DNA from: Lunularia cruciata
Taxonomy: Eukaryota > Streptophyta > Marchantiopsida > Lunulariales > Lunulariaceae
Direction: 5' to 3'
Length of the DNA: 64,000 nt
Assembly: GCA_948567375.1 (NCBI GenBank)
Contig: OX419758.1
Coordinates: forward strand, 14,699,001 to 14,763,000
The notes below the pieces were generated by a model. That model was given only the letters and a program-made list of their open reading frames with translations. It searched no databases and was not told the DNA's origin. A program made the position numbers and the translations under genes. How positions within the stretch are numbered: position 1 is the first letter of the stretch; each line of letters opens with the position of its first letter. Positions 48,801 through 58,985 of this stretch are shown here, piece by piece.

Positions 48801-50676
48801 CAGAATCAGATTCCCAATAATCAGAAGATGGGGTATCTGAATGTGAGGTGTTGGTGGTGTTAGTCACAGGAACAGTGACTCTATGGTTTGATGGCCCAAT
48901 CCTTAAGTACCCTTTGTGCCATCGATCAGTTGTGCGTGCTGCTCTCAACCATGGCCTCCCAAGAAGTAAGTCATAGCTTGAATCCTTCAAGACTTGGAAA
49001 GTCATGAGATTTTGAACTCCCATAACTGAAACTACCACCTTATCCATCACTCCTACTGGTCGAACTTGTTGCTTGTTTGCCATGCTCACCACAAATGTTG
49101 AAGCTCTTGAGGGTATCATACCCAACTTCTTCATCAACCTTTCTGACATGGCATTCACTGCTGATCCTCCATCAACCAATGCATCCTTGATGTTGTGACC
49201 ATTCACTCTCACATCAATCTTGGAGGCATATTCACAAGCCTCCCATGGTGCTGGCTTGGCATCCACCACCCCCATTGATACTGGAACTTTTGCCTTCTTC
49301 TTCTTTTTGCTCCTTGTAGAACTCAAACCACCTCTAAGCTCCTTTCTCAAGGTAGGGTTCAAAGCAATTAATTGGCCCACTGTGATGTTAGCCTTGTGAC
49401 TACCAACATCCTCCAACACATTGTAGTTCCATTGTTGCTTTGAGATCAAGAAGTCCTCCATCCCCAACTTCTTCCTTGGAGTCTTTGTTGTTGATGGTGT
49501 TGAGGTGCGAGTGCTCCTAGTAGACATAGGAGTATCCTTGCTTGAAGTAAATCCTTGAGAAGAGTGAACATCCTCTGCAAAACGAGCTCTCTTCTTCTCT
49601 TGTGCCAAAAGCTCCAAATTAAGACCCTTGGAGTTTGAGCACTCTCCCTTCTCATACTTGCTCTCAACCACATCTATGGATGCTATCCCCTTACCTTTGT
49701 TGGGATTAGGAGCCACTTGGGTTTCACTACCTCCCTCTTTCCCTCTATTGGCTCCCTCATAACCCCTTCCTCCATGGTAAGTGGAATTTGGGCAATTCCT
49801 TTGGATATGGCCTCTTCCTCCACAACCAAAACAATTTCTATCATTGAAATTGTTGGCTGGTTGGCCTCCTCTATATGGATAGTTTCCATAACTCCTAGGT
49901 CCTCTCCCTACATTCTGATCCACCTCTCTCTTCTCCCATAGTTGCACCACATTGATCTTGAGATCCGCAAGTTGTTCTGTGATGGTTTGGAGTGGATCTT
50001 TTGGTGGAGGTGCAAGAATTGGAGCAACTACTACTTGTGGTGCAACCCTTGTCACCAAAGTATCAGAAGTTCCACCATACTTGTAGCCTTGAGGAGGATG
50101 CACAACCTCCTTCACCACCAAATCACTCTCATCCCCTTCCAAACTCTCCTCCATACGAATTGCGATCTTGATAGCTTCAACCTTGGAAGAAGGTTTCTCA
50201 TATCTCACCTTGCTTCTAATTTGTGGTCTCAATCCTCCCACAAAATTCTTGGTGAGCATGGCCCCTATGCCAATCATTGTAGTCTCCACATCATCCCCAC
50301 CCTTCCTCAACACTATGCGAAATCTGGACTCCAACTTTTCCACTCTTTCCACATAGACCCTCACTTTCTCTCCATCTCCTTGCTTGAGAAATGTAACCTC
50401 ACTCATCAATCTCTCATAACTCTCATCAGGAAGAAAGTTCTCAATGAGTGCTGAAGTCAAAGTCTCCCAAGACTCCTCTTCCCCCTCTCTCCTCTCTCTC
50501 TTTTGGTATTCTGACTCATACCATGTAAGTGCTGCATCCTCAAAGAAATCTGGTAATAATGAGGCCCACTCATTCTTCCTCCTCTCATTGTTTCCTATGC
50601 AAGCTCTCTTGAAGTCTCTCACAAAGGCCTCCACATCTTCTCCATCCTTGCCAAAGAAAACCGGAAGTTTCCCCAT
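45850..50676 (-). CDS. Gag-pol polyprotein of element E (1608 aa)
   Basis: One continuous frame. From the N-terminus it has a gag capsid-like region (VEAFVRDFKRACIGNNERR, ALTWYESEYQKRER) and a CCHC knuckle (CFGCGGRGHIQRNC, near residue 284). A protease region (ALVDGGSAVNAM) follows, with GG in place of the usual SG or TG. Reverse transcriptase has PLPFIDEIL, MPFGLCNAPATFQRFM and the catalytic box FIDDFCVYG; RNase H has LYTDASNVAIGCTL and VTDHKALKYIF. The integrase has its zinc-finger region (HEGLVCGGHFAGK...CKTCHVCQ) and core D-D-E (GIDFVGPL, VSDRGGEF, NGLAERTNQTL). A GPY/F-type module (KYFGPFIVEKVWGNYTYDL) ends it. No chromodomain is present, so this family differs from A and C. The start is the first Met of the gag homology. 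Confidence 0.92.
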   Translation of the reverse strand: MGKLPVFFGKDGEDVEAFVRDFKRACIGNNERRKNEWASLLPDFFEDAALTWYESEYQKRERREGEEESWETLTSALIENFLPDESYERLMSEVTFLKQGDGEKVRVYVERVEKLESRFRIVLRKGGDDVETTMIGIGAMLTKNFVGGLRPQIRSKVRYEKPSSKVEAIKIAIRMEESLEGDESDLVVKEVVHPPQGYKYGGTSDTLVTRVAPQVVVAPILAPPPKDPLQTITEQLADLKINVVQLWEKREVDQNVGRGPRSYGNYPYRGGQPANNFNDRNCFGCGGRGHIQRNCPNSTYHGGRGYEGANRGKEGGSETQVAPNPNKGKGIASIDVVESKYEKGECSNSKGLNLELLAQEKKRARFAEDVHSSQGFTSSKDTPMSTRSTRTSTPSTTKTPRKKLGMEDFLISKQQWNYNVLEDVGSHKANITVGQLIALNPTLRKELRGGLSSTRSKKKKKAKVPVSMGVVDAKPAPWEACEYASKIDVRVNGHNIKDALVDGGSAVNAMSERLMKKLGMIPSRASTFVVSMANKQQVRPVGVMDKVVVSVMGVQNLMTFQVLKDSSYDLLLGRPWLRAARTTDRWHKGYLRIGPSNHRVTVPVTNTTNTSHSDTPSSDYWESDSEGRASGVDTSMEEETSTEEDESEFDSDVYPLCAMDFAPKPEVLKDPDKSPLTLEEVERRLSTLKYGPNVTKEEKVRFEEIFRKFIHVFAFSYKDLKEVTLEEHKIEVESHARPIRQKQRRISPPISLVVKEEIDKLKEAGFIFEVENSEWVSPIVIVKKKNGKLRVCVDYKKLNAVTKKDYYPLPFIDEILEEVAGHERYSFGDGYSGYNQIKIAPEHQQLTTFTTPWGTYAFKVMPFGLCNAPATFQRFMNKVFEPFIGKFVRDFIDDFCVYGSKEEHFEHLIKVLQRLDEANASLNPEKCIFGCEEGLLLGHIISKDGIAVDPEKVRKISDLPFPSSLTKLRQFLGMVGYYRRFIFSFSNKAYALTIYMKKGVDYMVILEDKEALKAFEELKQSLVVAPILAKPDWSKPFILYTDASNVAIGCTLSQLDQDGHDHPIAYASRQMVSAEKNYSVTEREGLAVIFGLKKFRHYLIGGKATIVTDHKALKYIFNKPNVEGRLARWMILLSEYDYTIEDRPGKKHANADLLSRAYDHDGDEPVDDSFPDEELMTISVTQEVPMEYKEIVDFVTRGNYPEGMHARERKALAARSRPYTMVDDILFHQGADGLLRRAVGKEESILLIKEFHEGLVCGGHFAGKVTAFKILDAGYHWRGIFKDCLDYCKTCHVCQAFARKSTSTPPLRSIPLLGPFEKWGIDFVGPLNKTPRNNRYIVVVTDYLTKWVEARPLRDKNEDEVGRFLYERIITRFGCPLELVSDRGGEFTGSITTAMLRHFSITHRVTTSYKPNSNGLAERTNQTLCMMLAKDAEMEGAKHHWDKRIHAVLWEYRTTMKTSTGYSPFQLVYGIESTLPIHFDLPTFQSIHRRLKKAQGSDAEKSRKDQLMELEEARAVAMVRVEQAQRKQKESYDKRQGKKKVEPFKEGDWVMLFDSIRFKRVQKKFLPKYFGPFIVEKVWGNYTYDLKELGGRHFDRINHDKLKMYHRR

Positions 50677-50911
50677 CTTAACCCCTCACTATCTTTCTTT
50701 TCTCTTAATTTTTTTTTTCTCTTTTTTTTTCTCTCACTCTATTACTAATAGAGTATATACATGACTAACACCATCTGAGAATAATCCACTCTAGGGAACA
50801 CAAAAGGTTCAGGTTGCTCCAAGATTTCTATAGCAACATCAAATCCTAGAGTGCATATTAATCTAACTCTCATGGATAGTTTATCCATAAGTTGAAAGAT
50901 TATCTCCATCA

Positions 50912-51409
50912 CTAATCTTGAGAACTAGCTGATGAAGGTGGTAGTATTTCTGTAGCTGTACTAAGACTCTCTCCAAGATCCTTCACCAAAGTTTCCAAAA
51001 GTGCTTTTACTCCACTACACTCATGTCCTTTTGGAAGTCCTTCAACTCCACAAACCTCACACAACTCCTTGGTCTTAGATCTTCTCCCTCCCAATCTTGG
51101 TGAAGAAGGTCCAACATGCAAACCCAAGTCAAGTAAGCCTCTCCTTTCCCTCAATCTCTTGCTCTCAAAGGTTAATGGACATGAACTTGCCTTATGTCCC
51201 TTCTCTCCACATAGAAAGCACTTAGACTCACTCTTTCCTCCAAGTGGTGTAGGTTTTTGGATCCTCTCAACACTCTCTTCAAATTCTATTGTAAACTCTC
51301 TTTTCCTCAAATCCACCCCTACAATCACCTCAAACCCTTGGGGAACCTTGCATAATCTCAATTTCCACTCTTGATGACCCTCCATGTTCCCAAAGATGAA
51401 TCTAAACAC
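50912..51409 (-). CDS. Leader zinc-knuckle ORF of element E (165 aa)
   Basis: It lies between the 5' LTR and gag, separate from gag by about 235 bp. It carries one canonical zinc knuckle (CFLCGEKGHKASSC) and a second Cys/His cluster (CEVCGVEGLPKGHEC), with a Ser-rich tail (LPPSSASSQD). I do not recognise a standard retroelement protein; the knuckle and basic middle suggest nucleic-acid binding. Element F carries the same ORF at 62150-62647, open over the same length, with the few amino-acid differences confined to the first ~25 residues. Element D lacks it. It could be a captured host zinc-knuckle gene or an accessory nucleocapsid-like protein. Confidence 0.6.
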   Translation of the reverse strand: MFRFIFGNMEGHQEWKLRLCKVPQGFEVIVGVDLRKREFTIEFEESVERIQKPTPLGGKSESKCFLCGEKGHKASSCPLTFESKRLRERRGLLDLGLHVGPSSPRLGGRRSKTKELCEVCGVEGLPKGHECSGVKALLETLVKDLGESLSTATEILPPSSASSQD

Positions 51410-52245
51410 TCAAACATGCTTTTTGTTGATCTCAAACTTCTCATGCATGAGATCTCCACTCTGCAGAATTGACCCTTCCTCACAATGTCACTCAAATCTC
51501 CCAACAAATATGTCACAGTCCTCTGAAATTTTCCACACTTGATCACAACTCTAGGGCGTCCCTCCCTGCAAAATTTTAGATCTTTTCATCGAGCTATTTG
51601 GCCTAGACACCTTTCTATTCAGCACCCATATTTCAGATTTGGTCTGAAAACCACCCCCCTCACTTCAAAAACTCATAACGCACTGCGCAAAAATGATCTC
51701 TCTCTAATTTTTGTGGCACCAGGTAGGATACAATGCACTGAATTTTCTTGGAAACTTTCAGGACAATTCACTAAAAATTGAAGAAATGGCAGACTCTGTA
51801 CAATTTTCCAGAGAGCATGCAGTTGCGGGAGCACTTTACCCTATCAACTTTCAAAAATTCTAGCCCAGTGCGCATAGAAGCTCTCTCAATAATTTTAAGT
51901 GTGCTAACTGAAAGATAACCCAAGCTATCATGTGTAGAAATCTCAAGTCCAGATCTCAAACTTGAGATTTTGCCCAAAATCACCTTAATCCCCAAAATCT
52001 GCAATCCACCTCACACAATCTCTCCAATTCCTCTCATGTGTACAAGATGTACAAAATCACCTCAAAGACATCATAATGAACTACAGGGTATACAAATGGA
52101 TCTTGGTTCTCTAACATAAGTTCAGCCCTCTCCTCTCCTAATGTTCTCTCCAAGTGAGCTCTCATAGCCTCCTTCTGCCTAATTTAGAATTGGACGCGGA
52201 ACATTATCTTGCCTTCTAGAGAGGTCCCGGCAACGGAACCAAAAA

Positions 52246-52924
52246 TGTGAGCCGGCCTGTCTCTCACTCAGGATGAACCTCTGATGGCTATTATGGTAGC
52301 GCACCATGGACTAAGAAGGCAAGGAACCCCAACTCCATCATACTCCTCCAAGGCTAACACTCCAAGACTCAAGACATTGCTCACTAGAGAACTCAATGAG
52401 AGAGAGATAGTTGCAAATGAAAGGATGATGAGTACCTCCTCACTCCTTGTTTATATACTTGTGAAATAGTTACGTACCAAAGTTACTAATTACCGTGGTA
52501 ACTCAAGTTACTAGACTAAAAGTCAAGTAAAGTCAAAAAGTAGAAAGGAATATCCATTCACATGGGCATATTCCTCTTATCTTGACCCAACCACTAAAGC
52601 AAGGATTCCTTCACATGGGCTATCCTTGGACTAAAGAAGAATCCAAAACAAAAAGGCTTGCGGGCCCAAGAGTTCTCAACTCTTTCCCCAAAGCCAAACA
52701 CCTAGGAATAATACCAAGTCAACACACTAAAATCCAAAATAGTGGTGCTCATCTTTTCTACTTCCTCTAAAGTAAGGTCCCATCTATCTTAGCTATGACT
52801 AACTTTAGCTAACCATGACTAATATAGAACCATCCTTTATCTCTATATAAATAATATCTCTTAAGTACTTGTAATACCAAGCTAAATATCACAATACCAC
52901 ACACATGCACAAATGGGTGTTACA
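52246..52924 (-). repeat. 5' LTR of element E
   Basis: It is near-identical to 45123-45801. On the minus strand a TATATAA box lies in a CACAAGTATATAAAC context before the presumed transcription start. The LTR is followed by the primer binding site. Confidence 0.93.
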
Positions 52925-54533
52925 GTACTGACTTCACGGTGGGGCCCACCGTCACTTTGCACCGTTTGCACCGTCGAGTGTGCCGTCAGCGGGACCGTTA
53001 GGGTTTCAGGGCTAGCTCAAGTCCAGGGGTATAGCTTCAAAGTGAGCTCTAGAGAGCTCACTTCTCTGATGTTGAGCCTTCGAGTTCCTGGCTATGGTGG
53101 ACAGAGGCCGGCGAGCGTCACCTGGATTCTCTATGCTTGAGTGGGTGTGGCTTGACTGTAATCAGTGCCCAGTTGTTGGCAGTTTATAGAGTGACAGATC
53201 AAGTACTGATCTGAGTTGAGTTGAGTTGAGAGTGTTAAGCAATCTGATTACATCAGAGAAGTGAAGTCAGGGGGAAATCGAGTGCAGAAACGTTGAGTGT
53301 TGGTGGTATCTCCAAGCTCGGTGGATCGTGGTAGCTCGATTCAGGTTCTGTGTTTCCCTAGTGTGCAGAAGCTCGTGTAGTTGATGCAAAATTGGCAATT
53401 AGGCGGACGGTGTGCGGAAGCGCTGGCCAAATTTTGAGCAAAGAAGGAGCAATTTTTGAGCAGTGTTGTGATTTTGAGCTCAGGAGGTGAAGGCAGTACC
53501 AATTTGCTACGAGTTGGGCTCAGAAAGTGAAATTGAAGGTGGAGTTGGAAAGCTCTTCTCATGAAATTGTGATTTGGAAAAACCCGTTTTGTCAATTTGG
53601 CTCGAGTGGAAAGTTAGCGGGGGATTTGGCGGACAACCATCTTTAGGGTTTACGTCAGATTCTACGTCAGATTTTGGGCCAGAATTGGAGGAGTTTTGCT
53701 GTTTGGCCAAATTTGGAGAAGTTTCGCTAGTTTGGAGGAGTTTCGTAGATTTGGAGAAGTTTTGCCAATTTTGGAGGAGGTTCGAAGTGGCAACAAGAAA
53801 GGCCTCATTTGGCTGAATTTCGGCGGTTTGAGGCATAGGGCTGTGGGCTATGAGAGGCTACGAAGGCCTAGAAGGGCCAGCAAGCCAGCTTGCTGGCGTG
53901 AGGCTAGCTAGTTTAGTGTAGATCTTGGTCATTGGTTGGCAAAATCTACCTTTCTTGCTAGATTGTGCGCAACAGGGTTTGACCCCTAGATCTCTTGTTC
54001 CTAGACTGGTGCCCTAGCCAACTGGTCCATCCTCACTTGTTGTCATAGTGACTGTGCCACTGTTATCTATACACATGTAGCTTTGGCTAGGAGAGGCAGT
54101 TTGATCCCATTCTTGGTGATCCTGGTAGCTTAGGACTTAGATACGAACTACTCTTATGTCAAATGCCAAATGGTGGCAGAGTCAGTCCCGTGTTGTGTTA
54201 TGAGATGGAGGGTTTTCGTTTAGATTTCTTGTGATTGGATCCCCTCCATTCTCTGCTTCCTGTTTGTGCACCACGTTTGTGTGAGGTGCCTTGACTTTTG
54301 AGCATTGGTGCTCTGGTGTGCTCTCGGTGGTGAGGCTGGAGTGATGACCAGTCAGACTACCTTTGTTTCTCTCCGGTGAGGCAGGAAGTGATGACCTGCA
54401 GACCGTGAGAGTGCGTGTTATGATGGCAGGTTATAGGTTGCCCTTCCCCTAGTGTAGTTATCTCGGTTAGAGTTACATTAGTGGGTGGTGTCTAGTTGGT
54501 GTTGGCACTTGGTGGGGCACTTGTAGTTGCGAC

Positions 54534-57470
54534 TTGCGGTTGCAGTTGGTGGTTCGGGTTTGCTGTTGCAGTTATGTGGTCACGACGGAGTTCTTTGGAG
54601 ATTCCAAAGGAGTTAGCCCTGCAGTACACAGTGGGTTTACTCGGAGTGGTGCTTGGTATCAGCCTGTATCTCAAGTCCCAGTGAGGGAGGAGATTGACTT
54701 TGAGTTGGAGTTCGACACAAGAGCTGATTCAGTTGAGAGTGCACTTGGTGTGTCCGCACCGTTGTTGTGGGACATGGACGAGATTTATGGGGCCTCCAAA
54801 GGCCCTAGGCGTTACTCTGGTATAGTGGGTACTATTGAGTTGGATGATTTCATCCAGGAGTTTGATAGTTGGTGTGATCTGCAGCAGATGCGGAACCCGA
54901 CTTTGTTCACACCCTTCATGGCATGGAAGAGGTTGTTTCAGCACTTGGAGGGTCCACCGATGGACGACTACCATGAGTCCAGGAGAGCTCATTTGGAGGA
55001 GATTGAGTTATGGAGACAGTATTGGTCTCCACACTATGTCTCCATCACTTCAGGTTCGGTGGCCAGGAGTAGGTCGGCTGTACCTACGAGTTCTAGCTCG
55101 AGTAGTGTTGGTGGAGCTAGTGGAGGTGCACTAGCTGGAGATAGTGCTACTACGAGTGGAGGTACCGCTGCAGGAGGTGGTGTGGTATCGGGGTTTAACC
55201 CCATGGTTGAGTTCTTCCTATGTTTGAGGCAGAACTACCAGGGAGCACGGACTGACAAGTTGAGGAGCTTGCAGGAGTTCCAGCGGAAGGCTGGAGAGAG
55301 CCTACGTGAGGCATACACTTGCATGAGGCGGCTGATCAGTTTCACTCAAGGAGTTACTGAGGCCCAGGCAGTCCAGTTTTGGTATGGGATACTGGACAGG
55401 GAGTTGCGACGTAGAGTTCGTGATGCTACGTTGTTGCAGGCTACTTCGCCCACTTTGGTAGTAGTCTTTGGTTTGGCTGAGCGTATTGAGCTCAACATGG
55501 TGGAGGAGAGAGTGGTGACAGCTGGATTTGGTAGAGAGACCTCATCCACGGTTGTGACTTCTTCTAGAGTGCAGCAGAGTGCACCACGCCCAGTTGGTTT
55601 TCGAGGACAGGGTGGACAGCCCAGATCCTATGGAGCGAGTGGAGGGCCTAGTGAAGTTAGACCCTTACCCTCATTTTCGGGTCAGCAGCAGCCAGTGAGT
55701 GGTGGTGTTGCTTGTTGGACTTGTGGTGGACCTCACCATAGGAGAGAGTGTACCCAGGGCAGCGGACCTGATACCTCTGGTGCATCACAGCCAGCACAGA
55801 GGCAGTGTGAGCACTGCCATAGATTTGGTCATACTAGTGACCGGTGTTTTGACCTACACCCGGAGTTACGGAGTGGTAGGGCTGCTATGGCAGGTAGTAG
55901 AGGAGCTCCAGTTCATGGAAGACGAGGTGGTAGAGGTGGTGGTAGAGGATCTACACCTAGTAGGGGTGCAGTACCTGCCCTTACTTCTGACACAGCTATG
56001 GCTACTCGGATTGAGCAGTTGGAGCAGAGATTGGCTAGTATGGCTATTGCTCAGAGGAGATCAGATTCGGGTGCTGAGGCTTCCACCTCATATGCTGGTG
56101 ATAGAGATGCTTTGGACTTCATGTGCGGAGCAGCACAGGTGGATGCATCTGCAGCAGTGACTAGGAGTGCAGTACGTGCTCCAGAGCCTAGAGGAGCATC
56201 AGTGGAGTTGGACCCACAGAGAGGAGAGGTTGGGAGACAGTTCAGACTTCCCCAGTCTTTCACGCTATCTGAGGCATTGCAGACGACATCCATGGTTCTT
56301 AGACGTCCCAGTGCAGGTGTGGTAGGTGGTGATGGAGTACCTGCTAGTCAGCCACCTGCTACTACACAGACTGAGTCTAGCATGATGTTGGGGGCGGCTC
56401 AGCTGATTATGCGGCATCCTTTATTTTCAGCCAGTGACATGTTTACATTGGGAGTGGACCCAACCCTAGTGTTCCGGTTGGCTGCCACGTTGTGTGAGAG
56501 TAGGGATGGTGCAATTCCTACTACTAGAGCAGAGGTGGTTGGTAGTGGAGCTGACTTGGTTGAGGAGCATGGGATCCATTCAGCGACCAGTGGTTTATGG
56601 CAAGCAGCAGCGGCTAGACTGGAGGAGTTGCCAGCTAGACCGGCGTTTGAGAGAGCGCGGTTTACACCTGGTGTTGTCCTATTGGATAACCAGAGGGGGA
56701 TCTTTCATTTGGTGGGACCTTCAGGGAAGGTCTATACACCACAGAGAGTCTTGTTAGACTTTGGTGCGCAGCCCCTTATGTTGGGGAAGGCTACAGTTGT
56801 TGGTCTGGAGTTACGGAAGACCGATGTGGAGAGGTGTCCATTTCAGATCCAGACATCTCTTGGTGGTGGTTCGACACAGTACATCACATGTGGAGAGCTT
56901 GTTGTCCAGGTTCAGCCTGGTCATCCGACTGATAGCTCGGTGGTGAGAGCTCAGGATATTGCGACGATAGCTGAGTCCTATGATGTGCTAGTTGGGGGAG
57001 CAGTGTTATACCCTATGGGTTTCAGTATTGACTATTGGGAGGAGACAACCTCTTATAGACCTGGTTGGCAGTCTGGTGAGGGACGGGTATGTCACCTACC
57101 AGTACGCTTCAGTAGTGGCAGTCTTGGCTCACTACAGTCTGAGACCATGGCAGCATCAGTTTTGGCTTTCAGCGGTGCAGTTACTTGGCCTGGTGACTTG
57201 TTGGAGGGGAACGCCCATGCAGAGGATACTCCAGTACCAGAGGAGATCACTCGGCTATGGAGTACGAGTGGGATTGTTCCATCCACCTTGGATGTTCCAT
57301 TGTGGAGTTCAGAGGAGGCATTGCAGCAGCATGCAGATCAGTTGGTGCAGCAGGCTTGGAGTGGAGCCTTCGTACCATCAGGGGATGAGTGTGAGGATGA
57401 GCCTCTAGAGGCAATTGCTTTGACACCTCTGGATACCACACTCATTGCTTGGCAGTACCCAGTAGAGGGG
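54534..57470 (+). pseudogene. Element G gag and protease region
   Basis: The gag part contains a retrotransposon-gag-like block (FFLCLRQNYQGARTD) preceded by a Ser/Gly/Ala-rich linker. Two zinc knuckles follow, CWTCGGPHHRREC (~55714) and CEHCHRFGHTSDRC (~55807), then an Arg/Gly-rich stretch. The protease region has VLLDFGAQPLMLG (~56749), with DFG where DSG or DTG is usual, and a later DVLVGGAVLYPMG flap-like block (~56978). The frame runs directly on into the methyltransferase domain. The true start is uncertain: the open frame begins upstream of the first clear gag homology. Confidence 0.75.
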
Positions 57471-58415
57471 ATATGCCTATTGGAGTTGTTTGGTGAGATC
57501 AGCACCGGACTAGCTGCGGTGTTACAGGCGGGTATCCGAGTACAGAGGTACTTGTATGTAGAGAGAGATGAGACTGTTAGGCGAGTCTCTCTACATCATG
57601 TGGCACACTTGGCCTATCGGTATCCGGAGTTATTACCGATGTCAGCAGTCAGAGGTTACCAGAAGGCCTTACCAGGAGACATTTCCTTACTGGGGGCGCA
57701 TGACCTAGAGAGACATGGGCCTGTTCACTTGGTGATTTTTGGATGGCCATGTCAGGGACATACACGTGCGGGCCGCGGTTTGGGTCTTCAGGATCCTCGT
57801 TCTGGTGTGTTTTGGGAGATGTTACGGATACTACGACATCTCCAGGTTCATTAGTCTGTTTCTCCAGCTTACCTTTTGGAGAACATTCCATTGATGGGTG
57901 ATTCTTGCACTAGAGTGGTGGCGAGTACACATCAGGTCCATTCTTGGATGGGACCTGCTGTATTGTTAGATGCAGCCAGAGTGGGATCACGGGCTCATCG
58001 TCTTCGTCTTTGGTGGACGAACCTTTTACCCAGAGAGGTTCTACAGCGTAGTTATGATGGGATTCAGCGACTAGACCACATTCTTGTTGATGATATCTTG
58101 GATGCTGGACGTCAGTCTCAGACAGTGGTAGTGGCTGATAGGTCACCTATGGCAGTGGTGAACCTAGTTGGACAGCCTAGAGATGCATTTCCCACACTCA
58201 TGAGTTTCCCAGGCTCTCATGCTTTTCGAGAGGGAGGACCTGGACTTGTTTGGGACTCACAGTTACAGCAGTTGGTGGAGCCCAATGCTGATGAGAGAGA
58301 GCGGGCGATGGGTTTTCGCACCGGTATTACCGTTGTTCCAGTAGTGTCAGAGGCATCTAGGCGTCAGGTGTTAGGTCAGGCTATGGACCTGAACTATTTG
58401 ACCTGGATTGTGAAC
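57470..58415 (+). pseudogene. C5-cytosine DNA methyltransferase domain within element G
   Basis: Conserved C5-methyltransferase motifs appear in order. Motif I is LELFGEISTGLAAVLQAG (AdoMet binding, ~57477-57530) and motif II is YLYVERDE (~57550). Motif IV is FGWPCQGHTRAGRGLG, with the catalytic Pro-Cys-Gln at 57747-57755, followed by LQDPRSGVFWEMLRIL. Motif VI is LLENIP (~57873-57890) and motif VIII is SRAHRLRLWWTN (~57988-58023). A motif IX-like RERAMGFRTG (~58299) and motif X-like VLGQAMDLNYLTWIV (~58369-58413) complete it. The span of about 310 codons equals a compact catalytic domain without regulatory modules. It sits between protease and reverse transcriptase on the same strand. The copy is a fossil. 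Retroelement-borne methyltransferases are known from dinoflagellates and charophyte algae. Confidence 0.85.
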
Positions 58416-58985
58416 CTTGGTTTGGCAGAGCAGCGTAGGATGCGCTTGGTAGGCATCACCACTCGGACACTTGTGAGCCCTGTGCCTATCGAGACGATTC
58501 AGGCACATGCTGGGGGCGATGGACCGAGTGGACATGGTATTCTTGGGACACATCCAGTAGCTACTAGGGAGAGTGGTCTACTTGGAGTCCATCCAGGTGA
58601 GCGTGGGCTACTTGGATTACATCCTTGGTCCACATGGGATGCAGCCAGAGGACGTATGGAGCTTGCAGCCAGAGTGGAGGGAGTTTTTCACACAGAGGTT
58701 GGGACCTCTAGTGGTCGGGAGCATGACACCATTGCTCCCAAGGGCCCAGTGTAGCAGCCAGTCAGTACGTCTTCCACTCCTACTACAGTTATAGAGGATA
58801 CTTGGGAGCCAGATCTTGGACCCAAGCTTACTGGAGAGGAAAGACGGAGGGTTTGGAGGTTCTTGAGTAGTCACACGAGTTGTTTTGCCTTCAGTATGAA
58901 GGATTTGGGTGCTCTGAAGGGACCTGGTATACGGATTGAACTGACTAGCGACACACCAATTTTCCGACATCCTTATTGATATAGT
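58416..58985 (+). pseudogene. Element G linker between methyltransferase and reverse transcriptase, with short repeats
   Basis: After the methyltransferase the text has three near-copies of a short unit (GILGTHP, GLLGVHP, GLLGLHP; about 58540-58630), of unknown meaning. The usual N-terminal reverse-transcriptase lead-in follows (SSHTSCFAFSMKDLG, about 58863-58908, and the IRIELTSDTPIFRHPY block just after). Confidence 0.6.

Larger units (their letters stand above)
45123..52924 (-). mobile_element. Element E: young Ty3/Gypsy retroelement, looks whole
   Basis: On the minus strand the 5' LTR is 52246-52924 and the 3' LTR 45123-45801. Each is 679 bp, starts TGTAACA and ends CTCACA, and I found only one difference between them. 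The 4-bp flank GTAC is duplicated. The primer binding site (complement of 52223-52241, TGGTTCCGTTGCCGGGACC) follows the 5' LTR, and a G-rich polypurine tract precedes the 3' LTR. A 1.57-kb leader with an extra zinc-knuckle ORF precedes a single long gag-pol frame with no break seen. The element landed inside the 5' LTR of G. Given LTR near-identity it is very recent. Confidence 0.93.

Noticed and set aside
57470-58415. Possibility that the methyltransferase belongs to a separate host gene inserted into G
   Set aside because: The frame runs directly from the protease region into the domain, and the reverse transcriptase lead-in follows on the same strand. No intron, duplication or flanking repeat marks a separate insertion, so an integral domain is simpler.
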